From Cenococcum geophilum 1.58 (lineage: Eukaryota; Ascomycota; Dothideomycetes; Gloniales; Gloniaceae), in assembly GCA_001692895.1 (NCBI GenBank), contig KV748177.1:3162001-3226000 (forward strand): a stretch of DNA of 64,000 nucleotides, given 5' to 3'. The stretch's first letter is position 1, and every line of letters begins with the position of its first letter. This document shows positions 47,369-57,844 of the stretch, piece after piece. The translations under genes were made by a program, and so were the position numbers. The notes beneath the pieces were generated by a model that was not told the DNA's origin, made no database searches, and saw nothing but the letters and a program-made list of their open reading frames with translations.

Positions 47369-50275
47369 TAACTATACCGTTGTTTTAGTTACCTATTAGT
47401 TTACTAATTACTTAGGGTTCTTTAGCGAGTAGGCTATAAAGTTAAGGTTAAAGCAATTAAGTATCTTATAAAATACTACTACTACTGCTAAATAAACTAG
47501 AGGTCCCCTAGCCGATTTAAGTTTACCCTTAAAAATAACTATAACTTTAACTTTTATATTATTGTCGACGTTATATATCTTAGCGATAAGCTAGTACTCT
47601 AAGTTATTAACTTTTTAACCTCCTTTTAAGCCGCATAATTTTTAAAGGATATATTAGCTAGGAATGTATAGGATACCCTATAATTATACTGGATTAATAT
47701 CTACCTAAAACCCCCTAATTAAATTATCTACAATGTAGAAAAGAACTTCTTATTTATAGAGTTTTAATAATAGATAAAGGCAATAGCAATTAAGGTTAAG
47801 AAAGTCCCCGTTAAGGCATATAATAGTATTAAAAAAGTGGAACGATATTATGCGCCATTACGCCGCGTATATAAGATTATCTCTTTAAAACTAAAGGATG
47901 CTAGTAAAGAACTTACCTTATAAATAGCTATTAAAGCTATTAATAATTCCGCTGGCCTAGATAGACTTATACCTATATTACTAGTCTTTAGCGCCTACCC
48001 TTAAATAACTAACGGTTCTTTACTATCTCCCTCCGTTATATAACAAGCTAAAGCTATTCGCAAGGCAATAAAGGAGGTGCGATATCTTTACGCTACACGC
48101 TAGGTCAACGATATACTAGGAATAAGAAATAGCCTAAATATCTTAACTACGCTTAATCTGCCACTTTAGTCTAAGGTACGCATATAGCGTAAAAAGGGAG
48201 GGTAGTTAGGCCTACATTAACTTATTATAATTAATGGTTAAACTTATACTATTTAGATGCCTTACAGACCCACTTAATTCCGTTTAACTGTTATTAAGCC
48301 TTACTATAAAGATAATAGTTCTAAGCCTTTATAGGATGCTATAGAAAACGCCCTAAAAGAGAACTATAATTAATATACTCTAGAAGGCAACTATAATCCT
48401 AATATAATTATAGTAGATACGCCGCAACTATAACGCGGTAGAGGTCGCCTAAAGGGATTATAAAATTACTAATATCTTATTAATTTTAAAGAGTAATTTA
48501 TTGCCGCTATTAAGAATGGAGTTAAGCTATTAATGGCCTTTATAATAGCTAAGGAGAAGGCTAACTTTAAACTCGTAAAATAGCTCTAAAAGAAAGGTTA
48601 TATTATAACTTTAGGAGCTCCTTTCTAAGCATCTAATAAGTAGGAGATTAATGGTCTTATTATAAAAGGGGTTTTTAAATTTAAGAAGTATGACCTTACT
48701 AAGTTTAATAGAGTTCGCATCTTTAAGTTAAGAATAGTTAATAAGATTAAGGGCAAAGCTACTAACGCCCTATTTAAGAAATTAAGACTTATTATCTAAG
48801 GTTACAACGATAATAGTAAGGAAGTAATTCTTACGTAATCTCCTATAATTTAACGAGCTAGTTAGCGAGTTATTGTTACGCTAGCTCCCTCCTTAATAAA
48901 GAATAGAATGGCGGTTTATTTATAAAATATTACTTAAGCCTATACCCAATTAGAGACGCACTTTTAGCGCTTAATATTAGCATACCTTCTAGAGCAAATT
49001 CGCCACTAGTATCCTAAAGATACGATTATAGTTATGCTTAAGCCATTATATAGAATCGTAGAGGTAGGAACTTACTAGTAGGCTACCTATAGTAAGCACT
49101 ATAAAGAGAAGCTTTTAATAACTACTTCTATATTTAATCCCTGCTTCCTTATTATAACTATAGGAACCCTATTTAGAATTATTGGTATATAAACTAATAA
49201 TATAATTATCTTAGGAGACGACTAATTCTTAGCTTTTAAAGAGGATAAGCTAGTAAAGGTAAATCTTATAATAAAGCTAAAGGAAAAGCTTAATTTAATA
49301 ACACTATTACTCTTTAATAGATATATCCTCTCCCTAAATAAGGATTCTATTGCTTTACGCCAGAAGGGTTAAGGTAAGAAAATCGACATTATTAATATTA
49401 ATTCTCTAAAGTAAGGATATATGGAGTAATATATTTATAGAGCTTATATTACTTCTATATGTTAACCTAAGGCTTTATTTAATCTCTCTATTACGGCTTA
49501 ACACTAGAAACTAACTAAGGATAATATCCTTGCCCTAAATAAGCGTCTTTTCTAGCAAATAAACCATCTTAATTAGAGACTACTCTATATACCTATTAAC
49601 CTTCCTACCGCTAAGCTCTTTATATTTATTAATAGATTATTTATAAATAATAAAGATTTTAGCTCCTAGCTAGGATATAAGATTATTATCGCAAATAAAT
49701 CTACTAGAGAGAATAACTTTACGATTTACGGTAATTTTATCTATTAAAGCTTAACTAAGAGTAAGCGCGTTATCTAAAGTGTTTTAGCATTAGAGATATA
49801 TAGAATAGTTAGCGGAGTTAATATGGCAATTACAATTGGAACTACCCTAAAGATAATTATAGATCGACTTGAACTTCCTATTATCCCTATAATTATATAT
49901 ACTAACTTATATTCCCTTTATAAGTGTTTAGTTAAGCTTAGTACTATAAAGAAGAAGCGCCTTATAATTAATATTATGGCACTTTAGCAATCCTATAAGC
50001 GTTAAGAACTCTTTAAGATTTAATGGATTAATGGCTAAGATAACCTAGTAGATATAATAATAAAGGCGAACCCAAACAAGGTACTAGAGACGTTTATTAA
50101 TATAAATACTCTACGTATATAAGTTAAAGGTTAGGTTAAAAGGGAGTCCCTAGAAATTTCTTAGTTACGTAAGGTTTTAAAATATCCAGGAACCTTAACT
50201 GGCGGTTAAAGTTATCTAATTGGTTAGATTCTCTTGCTAAGACTTTTTTTTAGAAGGGGGAGTATAACATTCTAT

Positions 50276-50369
50276 AGACCCTAACTTAACCCAGCTAATT
50301 AGGATTTTTTATCCCCGGGATAGAAAATCGCTATTAGCTTGCTTACTGCTAGCGCCTTAGCGGCCCTAC
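50276..50369 (+). other. Conserved hairpin block in Copia A2 3' noncoding region
   Basis: This is the third copy of the block seen at 1188-1279 and 19791-19887. GGATTTTTTATCCCCGGGAT is followed by AGAAAATCGC and GCGCCTTAGCGGCCCT. It lies between RNase H and the 3' LTR. Confidence 0.6.
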
Positions 50370-50545
50370 TAATAAGATACCTACCCATAACTTATAAGTA
50401 AGAAAGCACCACGTATTAAGAGGCAAATTTTGAGATAGCGAGACTTATATTATAATGGTAATAGTAAGTAAGGAGGATTAATTTTTGTTCCGCTAGTTAA
50501 GCAGTATATATATATAGATGGCAACCATAAAAGAAGAGTTGCTAG

Positions 50546-50740
50546 TGTTAGGAATAAAGGCAAGTGGTTACCATATAAGGTATATTGCCGTCACGTGTGG
50601 CAAGTTACCGTTACGTGTTGCCGCGGCACTAGTGTAGCGAGGAGCCTTAAGCTCCTCGCTCTCCCTTTCTTTAAATAGAAGAATAATCATTATACTATCT
50701 ACGAACCGTAGCTATGTAATATCCCCTTGTGAGACCAACA
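50546..50740 (+). repeat. Copia A2 3' LTR
   Basis: This 195-bp LTR is the partner of 38702-38896. It ends GACCAACA and is followed by ACTAT. Confidence 0.9.
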
Positions 50741-52122
50741 ACTATAGACTTTAGTATCTTACCTAATATAAAAAGCAGCGAGATAGGCCTTTATACCCTT
50801 ACCTTTATCTAATCTTCTTTATTTGGCTTCTTAAGCAGTATAATCTTAGCATTTCTCTATTAGTTAAGAAGGTTGCCCTTATTTAAAAAGGTCTAAAAGA
50901 GAAATAGGGCCCTATTTTTTATTACTAGCTATATCTACCTCTATACTATTACTAATAGTCCGTTATCCCCTAGCGCTTTCTATAGCTTTACTATAAATAT
51001 TTTCTATTCTACCTCTTCCATTATAAGACGCGGTATTAGTATTAGCGTTTATTAAGGCTATAGGCCCTTATCCTCTATTCCTATTAGCAGTAGGGGAAAG
51101 AACGTGGTTAACAGCTCCGCTACTTACTTATTTTTTTCTTCTATAATAGATCTATTTATCCTTACTAACAGTAGTATCTTATTAAACGCTAAGTTACCGC
51201 TTAGGTTAAGGTATTTTACTACTTACTAAATATTTACGTTATTAGCTAGGAAGTTATTCTAGTATATCCTTTTTCGTTTCTGTATTATATTATAGTATTC
51301 CTTTAAAGCTTTCTTTACTTATTACTTTAGTTTTAGTAATATCTAGCCCACTTAGCGTTAGTTCTTTACCTAGTTTCTTTAGTAAGTATATACCTAGCGG
51401 AGCTTTATAAAGTCTATTATCTACCACCTTTTTATATATAGTAAAGGTCTAGCTTTTAGAGTTAATGCGTAGACTACCTCTAGCACTACATCTATAAGCC
51501 GGTCTGTTTACTACTATACTTTATTACCTACTAGGATAACCTAGAGGGCGGTAGTAATCCTATTCCTAATTTTATTTTATAGTACATTCTTAAAGAGCAT
51601 TCTTTATTCTATAGCGCGTTTAGGGACCGCAATATTAAATATTATCTTAATTACCCTATAGTTAGATCCGTGTTCTGTCCTATATACTATATACTTTACT
51701 ATTATAGATACTAGCTTATCTAATACTAGGATTAGGTTAATTATTATCTTATAGTTGCTATTTTGCTATATTTCTATACCCCTAAGTAGCAGGCTACGTA
51801 GGGAGTAATTTTCTATAAAGTTAATAATTAGGTCAGCTTCTCCCTATCTTACTAGCGAGATATTATTTCCTCCCTATAGCTAGTCGTACTAGTTAAAGTG
51901 TTCTGCGAGTATTATATCGGTTTATATACCTATCTTATTCTATATTTCCTAAATTAGTTAGTATAGTTTACCAGTTATATCCTATAGTACCTCTGTATTC
52001 TTTCCCTTAATATATACTAACACCACCAGTACTAATTAGTTAGGAAGGTGTAGCACTACTACGGTAAGGTCTGCTAATTATACTAGCACCTATTTGGCCT
52101 TAATGTCTTTTTAAACCTATAG
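50741..52122 (-). mobile_element. Tad-like LINE endonuclease and RT start (piece 1 of 5)
   Basis: The minus strand from 52122 shows the apurinic-like endonuclease of Tad ORF2. It has Asp-Leu-Thr and Leu-Val-Tyr strands, a degenerate Gly-Asp-Phe-Asn-Arg-His region near 51900, then Gly-Glu-Ala-Asp near 51840. The RT start (Ile-Leu-Leu-Lys-Lys-Pro-Asn-Lys) lies near 50820. The N-terminus of ORF2 and all of ORF1 are missing, because the LTR-like segment at 52123 cuts the frame. Stops sit at Gln/Trp positions as expected from RIP. Confidence 0.85.
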
Positions 52123-52423
52123 TGTGACGGCGCTGGAGCGCGTCACCTAGTTAGGGGTTCGCTTAAGACTTAGTATATATATATAGACGTGGCCTCACCA
52201 CCTTCTCTTACTCCTTAGCTTAATATCTTTATAATACAACATTTGTTCGCTTAATCTTGCAAGCATTTATTTAAGTCTCTATTAAGACATTTATTTAATA
52301 GTTCGAGCCGTTATATATAGTATACTTCGTACCGCCTACCTCTCTTTATACTAGGTTATAGGTATTACCTTAGTCTAATTTAGGTGTTCTATAGTGTTGG
52401 AATTACAAAGCTATAGGGTCACA
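52123..52423 (+). repeat. LTR-like segment, unknown family
   Basis: This 301-bp segment begins TGTGACGG and ends GTCACA, a perfect 6-bp terminal inverted repeat. A TATA-like run (52173-52184) precedes a pyrimidine-rich stretch, which gives it LTR architecture. No second copy exists in the window. The flanks TATAG and GCAGA do not match, so a simple solo LTR is unproven. CTATAG recurs at 52117-52122 and 52411-52416, so an alternative right end near 52410 would give a 6-bp duplication but a non-canonical terminus. It separates LINE codons from the RecQ block. Confidence 0.4.
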
Positions 52424-52899
52424 GCAGAGCTATCTTAAGGGTCTTATTAATAATAGAGATGACGCAGACAATAAATATTAATTAATTCGTGATATAGTAG
52501 ATGCGGTTAATGTCTATATAGATTATATACGGACTTCGTCCTCGCTTACCTCAGCGAGCTCAGACGCAATTTTTTAGCTAGTATTGGAATAACCTACGCC
52601 GTCTTCCAAATTGCAAAATCACGTCTGAGAGCGTTTGGCGCGTTTTGTTAAAATTATAACTAAAATTTACTAAGCGGACATTACGGATATCTAATTCATT
52701 CATTTATATAACGCGTTATTATTACCACATAAAGTCACATTTTTTTAAGACTTAGGGCTTCTAAATAGTATAAATTTTATTATACGGCTATTGCTTAGTC
52801 CTAATATTAATTTCGTTAAAGTTAAAAAACGCGTTGTTAAAATTATAAGCATATATTATATCTTATTAAATAATCTACTAATATAGATAAAACTATACA
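52424..52899. other. Intergenic RIPped DNA with a short inverted repeat
   Basis: There is no recognisable coding sequence. A 71-bp inverted repeat at 52559-52629 pairs CTCAGACGCAATTTT with AAAATCACGTCTGAG. It could be a hairpin or a very small fold-back element. The rest is AT-rich 5' flank of the helicase gene. No promoter could be identified with confidence. Confidence 0.45.
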
Positions 52900-53585
52900 G
52901 ATCTATAGATATCTACTACTTAAAGTTATTACAACACCTAGTAAATACTATAATTAGGTCCTTCCTTAAAAATATCCTTCCTTAGCCTAGAGTGCCTCCA
53001 CTACTACTAAACGCTATATCCGCATAGAAAACCCACTATAGCTTAGAAGAAAAACACTAGTTATTAGGGTCGGAAGACTATAGTTAAATGGGAACGCTAA
53101 TAAGTCTTACAGAGCTTATAGGAGCTGGATAATTATATATAGGAGAATCTTATATCCTTAGCAGAGAGGTAGTTATAGGATGTATAAGATAAGCTTCTAG
53201 CCTTATAAGAGGCAAGTAAAGATAAATAGTTAAGCTTAATAGATAGAGCTATTAAGCTTTTATATCCATATAGCGGATAACCTAGTTAAATTAAGGTATT
53301 AAGACGGGTAATATATGGGCGGAGGGACTTATTCCTAGCAGTAAAGACATTATAGGGTAAGAGTATAATAATACAGGCAATTCTATTACTAATTTAAGCT
53401 TCTGTTGCTATTATTATATTACCTTTAAACGTAATTAGAGAGGAGCAGCTATTAAAGATATAGGCTATCCTAGGAGTAAATCTCGTATTTATATATACGG
53501 AGGTAATAAAAGTGTATGCGGATATCCTAAAACATATTAAAGTAGGTCGGTTTACGTATATTCTAGTATCGCTAGAGTTACTATT

Positions 53586-53828
53586 GTGGTGGTGTAGATT
53601 GGACGTCGCCTACTATCTTGGCATTTTCCTATATTTATACAGCCTTCGGCTTCCTTCCTTCTTCCCTCTATCATATATATCACGACTCTACCAGTTACCG
53701 GAAATACACTCTTTTCTTTCTTTCTTACTGACTGTTCTACTGACTGATTACGACCGACCGACCGACCGACACCAGACAGACAGACAGCACTGTGACTTTC
53801 CCATCTTAGAGAGGTCGTACCCTCCCAC
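53586..53828. mobile_element. 243-bp unmutated insertion in the RecQ gene
   Basis: The 6-bp direct repeat ACTATT flanks it (53580-53585, 53829-53834), and removing one copy restores the helicase frame exactly. The ends are imperfect inverted repeats starting GTGG (GTGGTGGTGTAG against GTGGGAGGGTAC). Base composition is balanced, without the TpA bias around it. It contains (GACC)n and (CAGA)n microsatellites near 53750-53790. It may be a small nonautonomous DNA transposon. Captured filler DNA is the alternative. Open frames across it on both strands are fortuitous. Confidence 0.7.
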
Positions 53829-54242
53829 ACTATTAAGTAAACGGTTCTACTATATCCTTACTTAGCCCGCTTTTCGCTTACATATTTCCTTAGTTATAAT
53901 TAATAAGTACTATTTAGTTGCTAACTAGGGTAAGAGCTTCCGGCCCTATTATGTATAGCTCTTTAAGGTCTAATTACTACTTAGTCTAATAATACTATAG
54001 TTTATATATACTATAATACTTAATAAGGAGATATATGTAAAGGTAATAAAGCTAGTAGGGTTTTATTAGAGTATAACAGATCTTAAATAAACGGATATTA
54101 ATTGGCCTAACTTATCCATTATTAGGGGCTATATTAAAAGGAGGGATAAGAACAATTATAAGGCACTATTCTTTATTATTAAAGAGGCATTTAAGAAGGC
54201 GGTAGTAGAGGAGGATTATATATCTATAACCCTTAGCTAAAT

Positions 54243-54345
54243 ATCCGCAGGGTCCAGTAAAATATCCGCATTATTTAGCTAAACGCCCGCAGCGCCTAGT
54301 AGGATATCCGTATCTTCTAGTTAAATATCCACTACCTCTATTTAT
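54243..54345 (+). repeat. Short in-frame repeats in the RecQ inter-domain linker
   Basis: There are four degenerate units of about 27 bp with the core AATATCCGCA or GATATCCGTA followed by a CCTAGTA/TCTAGTT-type tail. They encode a Ser/Pro/Ala-rich linker (Ile-Ser-x-x-Ser-Ser-x) between the two helicase domains. Confidence 0.6.
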
Positions 54346-55600
54346 TAATTAGTCGGGCGGATCTAAAATCTAGTAGGAGGTACTATATAGCTAAAGGGAC
54401 GAAAGGTTCTAAGTCCCAAATTAATTTCTAAGATAATTATCTTTCTTTATACTAAAAATTATATCCGTGGGTGTATAAATACTATTTATTTATAGCTTAT
54501 AACTAAGGGCTATACTATTAAGTAGGCTAAAATAGCAGTGCGGAGTTATTATATAACATTATCCGAATATAATAAGAGTAGGGAATATCGAAATTTCTAT
54601 ATAGAAGACTTACCTACCTATATTCTTATTACATTGGACGCCCTAGCCTATAGTACGGATATTCTAGATATTATCCGTTCTATTATATATAGTTATTATT
54701 CTAATAAAAGCCTAAATATAATACTACAGCGATTTGGACAGGCCGCTTAACGTAATAGTATTACTAAATATATAATTATCCTTATTAAAGACTAGTATAA
54801 GGGCGCTCTTATAGATATTATACCGCTAAAGCAAAAGTCTTAAAAACTTATAGCCCCTTTATCTACCCGACTTGGCCGTAACTTTATTACTACTAAAATA
54901 GCGATATAAAAGGATAAGGTAGCGGATTTCGCTAGCGATCTAGCTTTATTTATTATAATTAATAGTAATATTATCTTATAGGTATCTGCTTAGGAGGAGG
55001 AGAATTAAATACTTAATAAGAATATAATATTATTAGCCCTACTAATTAAGTATATAAAAAAATAGAAGAGGGTAAAGACTAATATAGAGAAATAGGCGGT
55101 ACTTCTAGATATATTATACAAGCTTGTAAATAAAGCTACTAGATGCCTACGCAATATTCTACTTAAGCTGTATAAGGAAACAAGTCCGTTATTTAGAGGT
55201 CCACGCTGTTATTTTAATTACGATAATTCGTTATAGGCTTATAAGGAGTATAATATTATTATACTATATACTAAGAATATTATAAAGAGCAAGTACTTAA
55301 AGGATCTATTTATAAGTGTTAAGAAGTAGATTAAAGGATAGCTTAATATAATATACTAGTATGCAGTTTAGAGTCTAATTTCCAGTTATATTATATCCGA
55401 TAATTAAATCCGCATGCTCTATATCTAACCTCCGCTAACTTATAAGGGCCTTAAGCAGATATAACCTAAATAGAATTACAGCTTTTTAGGAGATAAAGTA
55501 GACGCGCTTATCCGCTTTATTTGTAAGGAAGAAACGTAATACTCTAGTACTAGTGTTTTATAGGTTGCGTCGCAATCTAGTAGACGTATTGTTATATCTA

Positions 55601-56429
55601 GAAGCTTATTATAGACGCCTCTACTATTAGCGGGTTAATAGGGACCTGTTAGTATATTAGCTATAAGGAGTACTAGCTCTAATTAACTGTTATAAACCAA
55701 AGTATTACTACCCTTATAGCTATTATTAGCATCTAGCTCATAAACGGATATAACTAAATTTTAAATATCTTAGCTTATATTAACCTAAGACTTATAGGCG
55801 AACTAGTCCCAGACTATATATACTACTCTATTATAGTCATCTTAATAACTGGATGTTTAATATCCATATACTTTAGATACACGGCTACCCGCTTAAAAAT
55901 CGTCTAGTATATATCCGTAGTACCCTTAACTTAGCCTTCGGCATCCTAATAACTCCCTACAGCGCCTCTATTATTCTTAATAGCTTCTTAATATAGCTTC
56001 TTATAATTCTCTACTACCTTAGTTTATATCTCAAAACAACCTAGGTATTAGTCTGTAATGTAGCCTTTAAGCTCTATAGTAGAAGTCCAATAGTATTATT
56101 AGCTCAAATATAGGTGGCGCTAGTTTATAGCGTAGTATTTAATCTCTATAGTAATCTCCACGTGCGGTTATTACAAATTAACGTAGCCTTATTAATAATC
56201 CTACTAGCAATAGTTTATTATCGGTAGCAATCTACAGCAATCTAGTATTAATGGCAACGGTAAACTACTGTATTATAGTACCCTTTATAGCAACTTAGCA
56301 GTAGGATACTAGAAGGGAATTAGCCTATATAGCGGGTGTGGACAGATATCTACAAGGTTAGTATAGTGGTTTAGTAGCTTATCTATTAACCCAAGCTCGT
56401 CGCTTATAGCGGCTTTTAAATAGTTCGTC
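55601..56429. other. Unassigned RIPped DNA downstream of RecQ
   Basis: The first 150 bases could be a disordered Ser/Gln-rich tail of the helicase frame. Further right, long minus-strand stretches (about 55900-56400) have moderate stop density and could extend the repeat-bearing gene at 56430-57790. I recognise no domain. A tRNA-like A-box string near 56360 has no matching B-box. Confidence 0.35.
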
Positions 56430-57790
56430 CGATTAATTATATATTAGTACTTAATAACCGTATACTTTACCTAGTAGCTTGCTAATACGGTTAAGAAGCT
56501 TATTCTAATACGTAGACTTATGGGCTAATGTATTAGCTACTATAGAGTTAGCTCCCTTTTAGCCGGTAGAATTAACTAAAGGTAAATCTAGCACTTTCTA
56601 CCGCTCTACTTAAGTAAGAAGTACTACCTCTACTTATATAGCTAGTGTTAATACAACTCTAAGCCAGTCTCTTTAGCCAATTCTCCTCTCTAGTACTATA
56701 TTAGCTAGCAGTATAACCTTAAAAAGGACATAGAGACGTCTATTTACTAATATTAGTGGCAATATAAGTATAAATAGGCCGCAGCTAAAGCGCTGGATAT
56801 TAGATCTTATAGCGTAGTATTAAGTCTTAGCCCTTAGAGCAATCTAGATATTAAAGCTTTTAGTATAGTATTAAATCTAAATTTATAGGGCAGCCTAAGT
56901 ATTAGAGCTTATAGTGTAACACTAAGTCTTAACTTTTAGATAAGCTTAAGGTTTAATATTCGCAATATAACACCGGATCTCCGACCATAAAAAATTCTAA
57001 AGTTTAATATTAGCGGCGTACCACTAGTTCCTAAATAGTAGGAAATCCGGAAATTTAGAGTTTATAACGTAGTATTAGATCTCCGCTTCTAGAAAATCCT
57101 AAAGCTTAGGATTTAAGTTATAATACTAGATCTCCGCTTCTAGGGAACTCTTAAGGCTTAGGGTTTATAGGCTAATGCTTAATATTTGCCTTCTAAATTG
57201 GGTGCGGCTTAGAATTTACAGCTTAATATTTAATCTCCGCTCTTTAAACCAAGTATAGCTTAGAACCTACAGCCTAGTGCTTAATCTCCGCCCTTAGGTT
57301 TAGATGTAATGCAGCTTTATAGGTTAGTATTTAATATTCCTTAGCGTTTTACTTATTTGTTAACTTAACTAAAACTAGGGCAGAGCTCTAATTAATATCT
57401 AAATATTAAGTGTCGATCTCCGTATACGTATTTAAATAGTCTATTAAATTCTTATTTAGAGAAATACTAAGGTTTATACCTAAAGCTCCTAAAACCCGCA
57501 GAACCTATATTATATTAGCTATTTAGTTTAAGTGTCTTATAATTCTCTTAATTAGATATTATCCGTTCTTCTTAGGCTACTATACCTTAAGCCTCTTAGC
57601 TAATATTAGATCTGCCTTATAGTAAGAGAAAACAAAATAATATATCTACGCACTTTAAAAGGGAGAAATCCGCTTACTAAGTAAACCTAATATTTACTTA
57701 TAACCCTTCTCTAGCACCTTAGCTAAGCGGTAATTCTATATTAATACCATTTCGCAAGTTAACTAGACGGCGCCCACTTACTTTAATTAG
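56430..57790 (-). pseudogene. Unrecognised protein with 17-residue repeats, RIP-mutated
   Basis: The minus strand keeps one frame across a tandem array (56795-57345) whose period is 51 bp, or 17 codons. Units look like Asp-Leu-Ile-Leu-Arg-Tyr-Lys-Leu-Gln followed by a variable Gly/Ser/Pro tail. About ten units are in phase. Upstream (to about 57790) the strand reads as helical Leu/Ile-rich sequence, and downstream (to about 56430) as mixed polar sequence. Both are interrupted mainly by Gln/Trp-type stops. No family is recognised. The gene ends are estimates. It lies convergent with RecQ. Confidence 0.4.
56795..57345 (-). repeat. 51-bp coding minisatellite, about ten units
   Basis: Units contain GATCTCCGCTTCTAG or its variants followed by AAGCTTAG and ATTTATAGC (plus-strand view). 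Spacing is 51 bp in most units, with one of 54 bp. Unit divergence is high, so the array is old. The fixed multiple of three argues that the array was translated. Confidence 0.75.
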
Positions 57791-57844
57791 TAGTAACTTA
57801 ATTATAAAGGATTTACGCGTTACAAATAAGCGTATATAAGGTAG

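Larger units (their letters stand above)
38702..50740 (+). mobile_element. Copia A2, complete but broken, hosting Gypsy E
   Basis: The 195-bp LTRs (38702-38896, 50546-50740) are flanked by ACTAT duplications (38697-38701, 50741-50745). Sense order is gag (about 39280-40660, zinc-knuckle-like near 40595), protease (about 40970-41250), integrase (resuming 47390-47990), RT (about 48520-49250) and RNase H (about 49600-50110). Gypsy E is inserted at 41399-47368. Without it the element is about 6.07 kb and colinear with A1. About 17 LTR differences were seen, essentially all transitions. Many breaks. Confidence 0.92.
52900..55600 (+). pseudogene. RecQ-family DNA helicase, RIP-mutated (telomere-linked helicase type)
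   Basis: This looks like an ATP-dependent 3'-5' DNA helicase of the RecQ family. In order, a helical Leu/Gln-rich N-terminal region (53110-53260) is followed by the helicase motifs. These are motif 0 (Pro-Tyr-Ser-Gly), motif I (x-Gly-Lys-Ser, 53344-53367), Ia (Ile-Leu-Pro-Leu, 53418) and a Val-Ser-x-Glu-Leu strand (53556). The DECH-box strand is degenerate (53892-53917), and Phe-Arg-Pro lies near 53937. The second RecA domain has Ile-Leu-Ile-x-x-Asp-Ala-Leu (54622) and motif VI Gln-Arg-Phe-Gly (54718-54747). A RecQ zinc-binding pattern follows at 55139-55216. Stops lie at Gln/Trp codons. A 249-bp net insertion splits it at 53586. A fungal telomere-linked helicase is the closest match I know. 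A Helitron is excluded by the RecQ zinc domain and the lack of a Rep motif. Confidence 0.85.

Noticed and set aside
53512-53865. 117-codon plus frame, the longest in the window, and a 92-codon minus frame over the same DNA
   Set aside because: The frame begins in RecQ, runs through the 243-bp insertion and re-enters RecQ in a different context. It is a chimera of gene and insertion. The minus frame is fortuitous because the insertion lacks RIP stops.
52900-55600. Helitron helicase
   Set aside because: Motif order, the Gln-Arg-Phe-Gly motif VI and the RecQ zinc pattern fit RecQ. No Rep/HUH motif and no CTRR terminus or hairpin were seen.
56355-56400. tRNA-like A-box string (TAGTATAGTGGTT)
   Set aside because: No B-box, no acceptor stem pairing and no cloverleaf could be drawn.
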